Shown piece after piece: positions 26,180 through 34,017 of a stretch of 64,000 nt of DNA. The position numbers were made by a program, and so were the translations under genes. Positions within the stretch are counted from its first letter, which is position 1; every line of letters begins with the position of its first letter. The DNA is taken from NCBI RefSeq assembly GCF_042666875.1, contig NZ_JBHTCX010000017.1:124001-188000 (forward strand). The letters are read 5' to 3'. Origin of the DNA: Brachybacterium sp042666875. Lineage in GTDB: Bacteria > Actinomycetota > Actinomycetes > Actinomycetales > Dermabacteraceae. The notes beneath the pieces are model-generated. The model saw only the letters and a program-made list of their open reading frames with translations, did no database searches and had not been told where the DNA came from.

Positions 26180-26940
26180 GCACCGCGATCCAGTCCGCAC
26201 CGACCGCCGTGGCCGTCCCCGGCGGGATCTCGCGCGCCGAGCGCTCGACGCTGGAGCTCGCCGGGGAGCCCGGGACCGTCGCGCCACCGCGCATCGGTGA
26301 CCACGGGGAGCTCGGAGCGCTCGGAGGGTTCGGAACCGGCCCCGCCACCCCGGCCCGTCGGGACCCCGTGCGGATCGCCGCCCGCCTCTCCCCGCTGCTG
26401 GGACTCGGGCTCAGCATCGGCTTGATCTGGTGGGGCCTGCAGACGGGCGTGCTGCAGTCACTGGCGAACCTCCAGAGCTTCATCGACTCCCTCGGAGCCT
26501 GGGGACCGGTGGCCTTCCTGATCGTCTCCGCCGCCTCGGTGGTGTTCCCGATCGTGCCCGGTGGCCTCCTGGTCATCGCCGGCCCGGTCCTGTTCGGTCC
26601 CGTCGAAGGCACCCTGCTGAACTACTTCGCCGTGTGCACCGGGTCTCTCCTGAACTTCCTGATCGCCCGGCACGTCGGCCTCGCGCTCATCGAACGGATC
26701 TTCCGCCCGCGGACGGTCGAGAAATTCCTGGGTTGGACGCGCAACGCCCACTTCACCCGCGCCTTCGGCCTCGCGATCGCGCTGCCGATCGCGCCGGACG
26801 ATCTGCTGTGCTACATCGCCGGGACCACCCGGATGCGGTGGCGCACCTACGCGGCGATCATCCTGCTGTGCAAGCCGTGGGCCCTGATCGCGTACGGGCT
26901 CGGCGTCAGCGCCATCCTGCTCCGCGTCCTGCCCTGGTGA
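26176..26940 (+). CDS. DedA/VTT-domain (SNARE-associated) membrane protein
   Basis: 254-residue inner-membrane protein. A 65-residue Pro/Gly-rich N-terminal tail precedes about five hydrophobic segments. The VTT/DedA signature is present: VVFPIVPGGLLVIAGPVLFG (re-entrant region), then GSLLNFLIARHVG and the basic/acidic IALPIAPDDLLCYIAGTTRM. DedA-superfamily proteins are linked to lipid scrambling or transport of lipid carriers. Overlaps the upstream glycosyltransferase by 4 bp and precedes another by 13 bp, so a role in moving or supporting the glycolipid they make is likely. Confidence 0.9.
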   Translation: MSTAIQSAPTAVAVPGGISRAERSTLELAGEPGTVAPPRIGDHGELGALGGFGTGPATPARRDPVRIAARLSPLLGLGLSIGLIWWGLQTGVLQSLANLQSFIDSLGAWGPVAFLIVSAASVVFPIVPGGLLVIAGPVLFGPVEGTLLNYFAVCTGSLLNFLIARHVGLALIERIFRPRTVEKFLGWTRNAHFTRAFGLAIALPIAPDDLLCYIAGTTRMRWRTYAAIILLCKPWALIAYGLGVSAILLRVLPW

Positions 26941-26953
26941 ACGGAGGAGAGTC

Positions 26954-28210
26954 ATGCTCATGAGGACCCGCGCCGTCAGGCGCCCCCGCCGGCCCTGGGA
27001 CCCGGCCGTGCACTGGCTGGACCATGTCGTCCACACCCTCCTGCCCGGGCGGCACCCGCGCCGCAACGTGCGCACCCACGAGCCGCTGCGCGTGCTCATG
27101 CCGCACGGCATGGCCGGGCTCGCCCGCGAATCCGGGATCGGAGCGGCGATCCGGCATCAGGAGTCCGTGGTGCGCGCGCTCGGGCACAAGGTGGTCACCA
27201 ATCCGCTGCTCCCCTTCGATGTCGTCCACCTCAACACCCCGTTCCCGGACACCCCGCTCCTCGCGCGCTGGGCCCGTCTATGGCGCCGGCCCGTGCTGGT
27301 GTGGGCGCACTCGACGGAGAACGACTTCCGCGATTCCTTCCCCGGCTCCAACCAGCTCGCGCCGCTGTTCCGGCGGTGGATCTCGCACCTGTACCGCCTC
27401 GGGGATGCCGTGGTCACGCCCAGCGAGTACTCCCGGGAGCTGGTCTCGGACCCGAAGTACGGCATCACCAGCAGCATCCATGTGCTCTCCAACGGCGTGG
27501 ACACCACGTTCTTCCGTCCGGATCCCGAGGCGCGGCCGCGGCTGCGCGAGTCCCTCGGCATCGCCCCGGATGCGAAGGTGGTCATCAGCGTCGGCATGCA
27601 GCTGGTGCGCAAGGGGATCCTCGACTGGGTCGAGGTGGCCCGACGGATGCCCGAGGTCACCTTCGTCTGGTACGGCCGCACGGACGAGCGCCTGCTGACG
27701 GCCGACGTCGAGCGCGCTCTGGCCACTGCGCCCTCGAACGCCCTGTTCCCCGGCTACCTCCGCCCCGACAAGCTGCGTGAGGCCTACTGCGGCGCGGACG
27801 TGTTCTGCTTCCTGACCAAGGAGGAGACCGAGGGGATCGTGCTGTGGGAGGCACTGGCCTGCGGAGTTCCCGCCCTGGTGCGGGCCATCCCGCTGTACCG
27901 GGACCGGATGCCCGACGGGGTGCTGACCCACCAGGTCGCCGGCGACGGCCCCGAGTTCCCGGCCGAGGTCGCGCGCAAGCTCACCGATCTGCTGGAGGGG
28001 CGGCTCGAGGACCTCACCGAGGCCGGGCGGCTCGCCGCCGAGGACGTCGATCTGCGCTCGGTGGCCCGCCGGCTCGAGGAGATCTACCGGCTGACGGGCG
28101 TGCAGCCCCATCGCCGCTCGCGCGGTCTCACTGCCGACGCGAGGGACGCCACAGTACGAGCGCGCCTCCGCCGCGCCGCTGGGGCCTCTCGCCCCGGCGC
28201 AGCGCGCTGA
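26954..28210 (+). CDS. Glycosyltransferase family 4 (second, glycolipid-elongating type)
   Basis: 418-residue GT4 enzyme. N-terminus LRVLMPHGMAGLARESGIGAA, acceptor side VVHLNTPFPDTPLLARW, then VTPSEYSRELV, IHVLSNGVDTTFFRP and the nucleotide-sugar motif KEETEGIVLWEALACGVP. It resembles the enzyme that adds a second sugar to monoglycosyl-diacylglycerol (CpoA-like). ATG 26954 behind GGAGGAG. The last 27 codons overlap the convergent hspR gene by 83 bp and the tail is basic and low complexity. Third gene of the operon with DedA in the middle. Confidence 0.88.
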   Translation: MLMRTRAVRRPRRPWDPAVHWLDHVVHTLLPGRHPRRNVRTHEPLRVLMPHGMAGLARESGIGAAIRHQESVVRALGHKVVTNPLLPFDVVHLNTPFPDTPLLARWARLWRRPVLVWAHSTENDFRDSFPGSNQLAPLFRRWISHLYRLGDAVVTPSEYSRELVSDPKYGITSSIHVLSNGVDTTFFRPDPEARPRLRESLGIAPDAKVVISVGMQLVRKGILDWVEVARRMPEVTFVWYGRTDERLLTADVERALATAPSNALFPGYLRPDKLREAYCGADVFCFLTKEETEGIVLWEALACGVPALVRAIPLYRDRMPDGVLTHQVAGDGPEFPAEVARKLTDLLEGRLEDLTEAGRLAAEDVDLRSVARRLEEIYRLTGVQPHRRSRGLTADARDATVRARLRRAAGASRPGAAR

Positions 28211-28565
28211 TCTCCCCGTCGCGGTCGGCCGAGAACACCCGCCGCTGCGCGGGGGTCATCGCGTCGAGAGTCTCCTGGACGCTCTCGAGCTGGTCGGCGA
28301 GGTCGTTGACCTCGTCCTGCAGCTCCATGATCCGTTTGATCCCGGCGAGGTTGATGCCCTGGTCCTGGGAGAGTCGCTGGATCTCGCGCAGCTTCGCGAC
28401 GTCGCGCGCACTGTAGCGCCGGCCCCGCCCGCGGGTGCGCTGCGGGGAGACCAGGCCCAGCCGGTCGTACTGGCGCAGCGTCTGCGGGTGCATCCCGGAC
28501 AGCTCCGCGGCCACGGAGATCACGAACACGGGTGCGCGCTCGTCGATGCGGTGCGGGCCGGCCAT
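28128..28565 (-). CDS. hspR: HspR, MerR-type repressor of the dnaK operon
   Basis: 145-residue MerR-family heat-shock repressor that binds HAIR operators, with DnaK as co-repressor in characterised actinobacteria. Winged HTH: VISVAAELSGMHPQTLRQYD, then RTRGRGRRYSARDVAKLREI, a coiled-coil helix (QDEVNDLADQLESVQETLD) and the C-terminal GGALVLWRP common to HspR. ATG 28565 behind AGGAAGGAG. Last gene of dnaK-grpE-dnaJ-hspR. Its 3' end overlaps the convergent glycosyltransferase. Confidence 0.95.
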   Translation of the reverse strand: MAGPHRIDERAPVFVISVAAELSGMHPQTLRQYDRLGLVSPQRTRGRGRRYSARDVAKLREIQRLSQDQGINLAGIKRIMELQDEVNDLADQLESVQETLDAMTPAQRRVFSADRDGEISALRRGERPQRRGGGALVLWRPSRRQ

Positions 28566-28657
28566 CGGGGATGCTCCTTCCTGCGCCAGTTCTACGCGGG
28601 ATACCTACGTCGGGCGAGGTCTGCTCTCTGCTCCGTCCTACTCTGCCAGGCCGGGGC

Positions 28658-28673
28658 CTGCCGCCGGCGGCAG
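28658..28673. repeat. 16-bp palindrome between dnaJ and hspR
   Basis: CTGCCGCCGGCGGCAG, fully self-complementary, 71 nt downstream of the dnaJ stop in transcription order. Could be an mRNA hairpin; no other sign of function. Confidence 0.4.
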
Positions 28674-28744
28674 CCGGCGCACGAGGACTCGGTGGCGAGA
28701 GGCCGCGCCGGCGGAGCGGCGAGGCCGCCCCGCCGGAGCGGGTG

Positions 28745-29791
28745 TCAGCGGGCGGCGGCCTCCGCCAGTCCTGCCCGCGGGTCCTCGTCGGCCAGCGCCT
28801 CGCGCAGATCCTCGACGGCCCGCTTGGCCTTGCCCTCGACGTGGGTGGGCACCGCGACCTGCACGGTGACCAGCAGATCACCCGTGGTCTTCTTCGTGGT
28901 GATGCCCTTGCCGCGCACCCGCAGGGTGCGGCCCGACGGGGTGCCCGGTGGCACCTTGACGCTCACGGAGCCGCCGTCGAGCAGCGGCACCGACAGCGTG
29001 GTGCCCAGGACCGCCTCGTCGAAGGAGATCGGGACGGTCAGGCGCAGGTTCGCGCCGTCACTGCTCCAGACGGGATGCTCCTCGACGTCGAGGGTCAGCA
29101 GCAGGTCGCCCGCCGGGGCCGAGCCGGGACCGGGGCGTCCCTTGCCGCGCAGCCGGATCTTCTGGCCGTCATGCACGCCGGCCGGGATGCGCGCCGTCAC
29201 GGTGCGTCCCTCGACGTTCAGGCGGATCTCGGTGCCCAGCGCGGCGTCGCGGAAGCCGATGCGGGTGCGGGCGGAGATGTCGGCCCCCTTCGGCGGGGCG
29301 CCGCCTGGTCCACCGGCGCCGCCGAAGCCGCCCGTGGCGCCGAATCCGGCCGGACCGCTGCTGTAGCCACCGCCGGCCTGCCCGCCGAACATGCGCAGGA
29401 TGTCCTCGAGATCCGGCTCTGCCGCGCCGCCCCGGGCGCCGCGTGCCCCGGCGCCGGAGAAGCCGCCGCCCTGGCCGCCGAACATGGAGGAGAAGACGTC
29501 CTCGAAGCCTGCACCGCCGGGGCCGCCCTGGCCCGCGGAGAAGCGCGCGCCGCCGGAACCCATGGCATGGATCGCGTCGTACTGCTGACGCTGCTCGGGA
29601 TCGTTGAGCACCGAGTAGGCCTCACCGACCTCCTTGAACTTCTCCTCGGCCGTGGGGTCGTCGGGATGACGGTCGGGGTGGAACTTCTTGGCCTTGGCCC
29701 GATAGGCCTTCTTGATCTCCTGCGCGCTCGCGTCCTTCGAGACGCCGAGGACCGCGTAGAAGTCCTTGTCGAGCCAGTCCTGTCCGGACAT
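28745..29791 (-). CDS. dnaJ: DnaJ-type co-chaperone without zinc finger
   Basis: J-domain co-chaperone that stimulates DnaK ATPase. 348 residues. J domain at 10-75 with HPD at 38-40 (KKFHPDRHPDD), a long Gly-rich region (75-165; FGGQGGGF, FGGAGGPGG), then the two C-terminal substrate-binding barrels (VTARIPAGVHDGQKIRLRGK; VKVPPGTPSGRTLRVRGKG). No CXXCXGXG repeats are present, so it is a class-B (CbpA-like) J protein although it sits in the dnaK operon. ATG 29791 behind AAAGGAG. Confidence 0.95.
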   Translation of the reverse strand: MSGQDWLDKDFYAVLGVSKDASAQEIKKAYRAKAKKFHPDRHPDDPTAEEKFKEVGEAYSVLNDPEQRQQYDAIHAMGSGGARFSAGQGGPGGAGFEDVFSSMFGGQGGGFSGAGARGARGGAAEPDLEDILRMFGGQAGGGYSSGPAGFGATGGFGGAGGPGGAPPKGADISARTRIGFRDAALGTEIRLNVEGRTVTARIPAGVHDGQKIRLRGKGRPGPGSAPAGDLLLTLDVEEHPVWSSDGANLRLTVPISFDEAVLGTTLSVPLLDGGSVSVKVPPGTPSGRTLRVRGKGITTKKTTGDLLVTVQVAVPTHVEGKAKRAVEDLREALADEDPRAGLAEAAAR

Positions 29792-29899
29792 GTGCGTCTC
29801 CTTTCGGGAGCGTCAGGGGCTTCCTGGGGTCGGTGGGCGGTGAGTCGGTGGGTGAGAGATATGGGGCCGACGGGACACGCCCGCCGGGGCGGGGAGGGC

Positions 29900-29936
29900 G
29901 GGGCCCTGCCGGCCGGGTGATGGCCGGCAGGGCCCC
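29900..29936 (-). other. Strong hairpin between grpE and dnaJ
   Basis: A perfect 15-bp inverted repeat (29900-29914 with 29922-29936; arm core GGGCCCTGCCGG) and a 7-nt loop in the 166-nt gap. No U-tract. Likely stabilises the upstream dnaK-grpE message or reduces read-through into dnaJ-hspR. Confidence 0.75.
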
Positions 29937-29959
29937 GCGCCGCCCCTAGGTGCGACCGG

Positions 29960-30658
29960 TCAGGCCGGGCCGCGGGTGCTCACCCGCGCCGGTCGCAGCA
30001 CGCGCTCGCCCAGGGCGTAGCCGGGCTGCATGACCTGCGCGATCGTGGTGGTCTCGGCGTCGTCGGCCTGCTCGTGCATCAGCGCCTCGTGGAGGTTCGG
30101 ATCGAACTCCTCCCCGACGGCGCCGTAGCGCCTCAGACCGTGCGACCCGAGGGTGTCCTCGAGCTTCTGGGCGATCGAGTGGAAGGGGGTGCCCTCGGCG
30201 ATGTCGCCGTGCTGACGCCCCAGCTCCACATCGTCCAGGACGCCGATCAGCGAGGTCAGGACACGGCCCACGGCCGCCTCCTTGCCCGCCTCGGCGGCGC
30301 CCTCGATGCGCCGGCGCGAGTTGACGTACTCCGCCTGCTCGCGCCTGAGCTGCTCGGTCAGCTCGGTGACCTGGCCCTCGAGCTCGGCCACCCGGCCGGC
30401 ATCTGCCGGGACCCCGCTGCCGGAGTCATCGCCCTCGGCCGCCTGCTCGTAGAGCTTCGCGGCCTCGGCCTCGATCGGGTCGACGGGCTCGGCGCCCTCC
30501 GCCGGGTCCTGCTCGTTCCCGGCGGAGGCGGTCTCCGAGGCGCCGGAGTCACGGACGCTGCCGTCCTCCGGGTTCACCTTCCGCTTGTCGTTGAAGGAGA
30601 ACCGGGGCTCACCCTCGGGGCGCTGCGCGTCGTCGGGAGTGCTCTGGTCCTCGCTCAT
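29960..30658 (-). CDS. grpE: GrpE nucleotide exchange factor
   Basis: Nucleotide exchange factor for DnaK. 232 residues: an acidic disordered N-terminus (1-90), the dimeric coiled coil (RVAELEGQVTELTEQLRREQ) and the beta domain (FHSIAQKLEDTLGSHGL; EEFDPNLHEALMHE; VMQPGYALGERVLRPA). ATG 30658 shares a base with the dnaK stop (TGATG); a GTG at 30661 would overlap by four. Tight coupling keeps DnaK and GrpE in proportion. Confidence 0.96.
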   Translation of the reverse strand: MSEDQSTPDDAQRPEGEPRFSFNDKRKVNPEDGSVRDSGASETASAGNEQDPAEGAEPVDPIEAEAAKLYEQAAEGDDSGSGVPADAGRVAELEGQVTELTEQLRREQAEYVNSRRRIEGAAEAGKEAAVGRVLTSLIGVLDDVELGRQHGDIAEGTPFHSIAQKLEDTLGSHGLRRYGAVGEEFDPNLHEALMHEQADDAETTTIAQVMQPGYALGERVLRPARVSTRGPA

Positions 30659-32532
30659 CACTTCTTCTCCTCGTCCTCGTCCACGACCTCGGCGTCGACC
30701 ACGTCGTCATCGTCCGACGAGGTCGAACCGCTCTCGGCACCCTCGGCCCCGGCGGCGCCCTCGGCACCCTCCTGCTCGGCCTGGGAGTAGATCGCGGTGC
30801 CCACGGCCTGCAGGGCCTCGTTCAGCGCGTCGCGCTTGGACTCGAGGTCCTCGGTGGAGGTGTCCTCGCTGGCGAGGGACTCCTTGGCCGCCTTGATGGC
30901 ATCCTCGGCCTTGGTGCGATCCGCATCCGGCACCTTGCCCTCGTTGTCCTTGAGGACCTTGTCGCCCTGGTAGACGAGCTGCTCGAGGGTGTTGCGGGCG
31001 TCGGCGTTCTTGCGGCGCTCCTCGTCCTCGGCGGCGTGGGCCTCGGCGTCCTTCACCATGCGGTCGATGTCCTCGTCGGACAGGGCGGAGCCGCCGGTGA
31101 TCTGGATGGACTGCTCGTTGCCGGTGCCGCGGTCCTTCGCGGTCACGTGCACGATGCCGTTGGAGTCGATGTCGAAGGTGACCTCGATCTGCGGGATGCC
31201 GCGGGGAGCCGGGGCGATGCCGGTCAGCTCGAAGGTGCCCAGCATCTTGTTGTCCCGGGTGAACTGACGCTCGCCCTGGAACACCTGGATCGCCACGGAG
31301 GGCTGGTTGTCCTCCGCGGTGGAGAACACCTCGGACGTCTTGGTCGGGATGGCCGCGTTGCGCTCGATGAGCTTGGTCATCACGCCGCCCTTGGTCTCGA
31401 TGCCGAGGCTGAGCGGGGTGACGTCCATGAGCAGGACGTCCTTGCGCTCACCCTTGATGACCGCGGCCTGCAGGGCCGCGCCCACGGCGACGACCTCATC
31501 GGGGTTGACGCCCTTGTTGGGCTCCTTGCCACCGGTCAGGGACTTCACGACGTCGGTCACAGCCGGCATACGGGTGGAGCCGCCGACCAGGATCACGTGG
31601 TCGATCTCGGAGACCGAGATGCCCGCGTCCTTGATGACCTGGTGGAACGGCGCCTTGGTGCGCTCGAGCAGGTCGGAGGTCATGTCCTCGAACTGAGCCC
31701 GGGTGAGCTTCTCGTCGAGGTGCAGCGGCCCGTTCTCGGTCATCGAGAGGTACTGCAGCGAGATGTTCGTGGAGGTCGAGGAGGACAGCTCCTTCTTCGC
31801 CTGCTCGGCGGCCTCCTTGAGGCGCTGCAGAGCGATGCGGTCCTTGGAGAGGTCCACGCCCTCCTTGTTCTTGACCTGGGAGATCAGCCAGTCGACGATC
31901 TTCTGGTCCCAGTCGTCGCCGCCGAGGCGGTTGTCGCCCGCGGTGGCCTGGACCTGGATGGTCGAGCCCTCCTCGTCCTTGCTCACGCCGAGCAGGGAGA
32001 CGTCGAAGGTGCCGCCGCCGAGGTCGAAGACGAGGATCTGCTCGTCGTCGTTACCCTTCTCGAGGCCGTAGGCCAGGGCCGCGGCGGTGGGCTCGTTGAC
32101 GATGCGCAGCACGTTGAGGCCGGCGATGGTGCCGGCGTCCTTCGTGGCCTGGCGCTCGGCGTCGCTGAAGTACGCGGGGACCGTGACGACCGCGTCGGTG
32201 ACGTCCTCGCCCAGGTAGGACTCGGCGTCGCGCTTGAGCTTGCCGAGGATGCGCGCGGAGATCTCCTGCGCGGTGTACTTCTTGTCGTCGATCTCGGTGC
32301 TCCAGTCGGTGCCCATGTGGCGCTTGACCGAGGAGATGGTGCGGTCGACGTTGGTCACGGCCTGGCGCTTGGCGACCTCACCGACCAGGACCTCGCCCTG
32401 CTTGGAGAAGGCGACGACCGACGGGGTGGTGCGAGCGCCCTCGGCGTTCGCGATCACGGTGGGCTGGCCGCCCTCGAGGACGGAGACGACGGAGTTGGTG
32501 GTACCGAGGTCGATTCCGACGACACGGGACAT
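30658..32532 (-). CDS. dnaK: Chaperone protein DnaK (Hsp70)
   Basis: ATP-dependent Hsp70 chaperone. 624 residues. Nucleotide-binding domain: VVGIDLGTTNSVVSVLEGG, then VPAYFSDAERQATKDAG, ILVFDLGGGTFDVSLL and VILVGGSTRMP. Linker and substrate domain start at DVTPLSLGIETKGGVM, with a lid helix and an acidic C-terminus (VVDAEVVDEDEEKK). Start ATG 32532 with AAAGGCAGG upstream; further in-frame sequence contains the HAIR operator. First gene of the heat-shock operon. Confidence 0.98.
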   Translation of the reverse strand: MSRVVGIDLGTTNSVVSVLEGGQPTVIANAEGARTTPSVVAFSKQGEVLVGEVAKRQAVTNVDRTISSVKRHMGTDWSTEIDDKKYTAQEISARILGKLKRDAESYLGEDVTDAVVTVPAYFSDAERQATKDAGTIAGLNVLRIVNEPTAAALAYGLEKGNDDEQILVFDLGGGTFDVSLLGVSKDEEGSTIQVQATAGDNRLGGDDWDQKIVDWLISQVKNKEGVDLSKDRIALQRLKEAAEQAKKELSSSTSTNISLQYLSMTENGPLHLDEKLTRAQFEDMTSDLLERTKAPFHQVIKDAGISVSEIDHVILVGGSTRMPAVTDVVKSLTGGKEPNKGVNPDEVVAVGAALQAAVIKGERKDVLLMDVTPLSLGIETKGGVMTKLIERNAAIPTKTSEVFSTAEDNQPSVAIQVFQGERQFTRDNKMLGTFELTGIAPAPRGIPQIEVTFDIDSNGIVHVTAKDRGTGNEQSIQITGGSALSDEDIDRMVKDAEAHAAEDEERRKNADARNTLEQLVYQGDKVLKDNEGKVPDADRTKAEDAIKAAKESLASEDTSTEDLESKRDALNEALQAVGTAIYSQAEQEGAEGAAGAEGAESGSTSSDDDDVVDAEVVDEDEEKK

Positions 32533-32608
32533 GAGTGCCTGCCTTTCTGCGACGGGAACGCCGCAAACGGGTTCGTGCGATGCCGGCCGCCGTGGGCCGG
32601 CGGCAAGC

Positions 32609-32629
32609 CTTGAGCTGTACGCACTCAAG
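32609..32629. promoter_or_regulatory. HAIR operator 1 (HspR-binding site)
   Basis: CTTGAGC, 7 nt, ACTCAAG: one mismatch from the actinobacterial HAIR consensus CTTGAGT-N7-ACTCAAG. It overlaps the proposed dnaK -10/start region. Confidence 0.85.
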
Positions 32630-32656
32630 TAGAGGACCCGTCGCGATCGTTGTCAA
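32627..32656 (-). promoter_or_regulatory. dnaK promoter
   Basis: On the minus strand -35 TTGACA (32651-32656), 18-bp spacer, -10 CTACTT (32627-32632). The perfect -35 and flanking HAIR sites make this the likely main promoter of the dnaK operon. Confidence 0.65.
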
Positions 32657-32672
32657 TCCGGGACGCATCGAA

Positions 32673-32693
32673 CTTGAGTACACCCGACTCAAC
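32673..32693. promoter_or_regulatory. HAIR operator 2 (HspR-binding site)
   Basis: CTTGAGT, 7 nt, ACTCAAC: one mismatch from the consensus, 64 bp upstream of operator 1 and just behind the -35. Two sites allow cooperative repression. Confidence 0.8.
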
Positions 32694-32730
32694 TACGGGG
32701 ATGCGCCGCACATTCCCGATCCGGAACGGC

Positions 32731-32760
32731 GTGACGGAGACCACGTCTTTGGCGTAGGTT
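32731..32760 (+). promoter_or_regulatory. Promoter upstream of the VOC gene
   Basis: -35 GTGACG (32731-32736), 18-bp spacer, -10 TAGGTT (32755-32760). HAIR 2 lies 38 bp upstream, so HspR might also affect this promoter. Confidence 0.4.
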
Positions 32761-32773
32761 CGCGGTACGAGAC

Positions 32774-32827
32774 GATCCGTCGGACGATCCGGCGGGAGCC
32801 GATCCGTCGGACGATCCGGCGGGAGCC
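32774..32827 (+). repeat. Perfect 27-bp tandem duplication in a 5' leader
   Basis: Two identical 27-bp units (32774-32800 and 32801-32827, beginning GATCCGTCGGACGATCC) lie between the promoter and the Shine-Dalgarno of the VOC gene. Each unit also contains two near-identical halves (GATCCGTCG/GATCCGGCG). Confidence 0.95.
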
Positions 32828-32840
32828 GAAGGAGGCATAG

Positions 32841-33197
32841 ATGCCCGCGATCCGAGCCCTCACGGCGCTGCTGCCGGCCCCTTCCCGGGCAGCACGGTCG
32901 CTCAGCACCGTATTCGGCTGGAGCGTGGAGAGCGACTTCGGGACGTTCGCAGCGCTACAGCTCCCGGGCGACGTCCCTCTGTGGATCAACGCCCCGGCGG
33001 ACGGCGAGCCCGCAACCGGCAATCTCGTACTGCACCTCACAGCCGACGACGTCGACGAGTCGTTCCGCGAGGCCGTCGCGCGCGGCGCCCGCGCCATCCG
33101 GCAGCCACAGGACATGGACTACGGCGAGCGTTCGGCCTCCGTCGCGGTCGACGACGCTCCTGGTCTCGTCTTCGACTTCTCGCGCCCGCTCACGTAG
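32841..33197 (+). CDS. VOC/glyoxalase-fold protein
   Basis: 118-residue single vicinal-oxygen-chelate domain (glyoxalase/bleomycin-resistance fold). Typical strands: STVFGWSVESDFGTFAALQL, then LHLTADDVDESFREAVARGA and the C-terminal GERSASVAVDDAPGLVFDF. No signal peptide. Cannot be assigned to an enzyme; such small VOC proteins include antibiotic-binding and isomerase members. ATG 32841 behind GAAGGAGG. Divergent from dnaK. Confidence 0.82.
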   Translation: MPAIRALTALLPAPSRAARSLSTVFGWSVESDFGTFAALQLPGDVPLWINAPADGEPATGNLVLHLTADDVDESFREAVARGARAIRQPQDMDYGERSASVAVDDAPGLVFDFSRPLT

Positions 33198-33200
33198 ATC

Positions 33201-33902
33201 TCAGGAGATCGCCTCCCGGCGTCGCATCATCTCGTCGATCCAGGCCGGGGCATAGGGCGATGTGCAGTTCGGGGGCGTGGGGTAGTCCTTGAGCACCTCG
33301 AGCCGCTCCCCGATCCGCCGCGCCCGCTCACGCAGCTCCGGCGTGTGGATGCCGATCTGCGCTAGGCAGTGGTTCATGGACCATTGCAGACGATCGGGGG
33401 CGTCCTTCATCTCGGCCTCGATGATGTCCAGGAGCCGGGACTGGTCGATTCCGTGCGGGTTATTCACCACCCGGTCGCTAGTCAGCGCCCAGCCGGCGCT
33501 GGCGACGACCGGATCCGGGCCCGCCGACCACGCCTGGCGGAGCTCCTCGCGGTGTGGGCTCTTCTTGACGATGTAGTTCACGAGCCAGTCGTGGACCTTG
33601 GGAGCGCGAGCCTCACGCAGCATGGTGTCGAGTTCATCGCGGCCGAACTCCTTGGGCCGCGAGATGAGCACGGCGAGCAGTTCGGCAGAGGTCTCGCCGG
33701 TCGACCACAGCTCACGGGCAAGATCGGGCTGCGTCTTGAGTCGCTTGGCAAGGGCGCGAAGCGCGGACAGATTCACGCCATGGTCGTCGCCGCGCTTCTC
33801 GTTGACGGCCCGAACTCGCGGGTCCTCGAGCGAGGCCAGCTCCTCCAGCACCTCGGCCGCCACCGCGGTCAGGTCGTCGGCATCCTGCTCGCGATCGGCC
33901 AT
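33201..33902 (-). CDS. DNA alkylation repair (AlkD-like HEAT-repeat) protein
   Basis: 233-residue alpha-helical protein of the DNA-alkylation-repair family, related to AlkD, which removes bulky alkylated bases without base flipping. Characteristic segments: NLSALRALAKRLKTQPDLARELW, HDWLVNYIVKKSPHREELRQ, VVASAGWALTSDRV, LLDIIEAEMKDAPDRLQW and NHCLAQIGIHTPELRERA. Start ATG 33902 behind GAAGGA; an in-frame extension upstream runs antisense through the next gene and is rejected. Convergent with the VOC gene, divergent from the next. Confidence 0.85.
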   Translation of the reverse strand: MADREQDADDLTAVAAEVLEELASLEDPRVRAVNEKRGDDHGVNLSALRALAKRLKTQPDLARELWSTGETSAELLAVLISRPKEFGRDELDTMLREARAPKVHDWLVNYIVKKSPHREELRQAWSAGPDPVVASAGWALTSDRVVNNPHGIDQSRLLDIIEAEMKDAPDRLQWSMNHCLAQIGIHTPELRERARRIGERLEVLKDYPTPPNCTSPYAPAWIDEMMRRREAIS

Positions 33903-34017
33903 GTGCTCGTCCTTCGGTCTCGGAGTTACGCGCAGGATACGTGCAGCCACCGCGAGCGGCGTCGCAGGCGACGCCCTCAATCCGCTGACCTCCTCCCGTG
34001 TCCGCGACAATGTCGCC

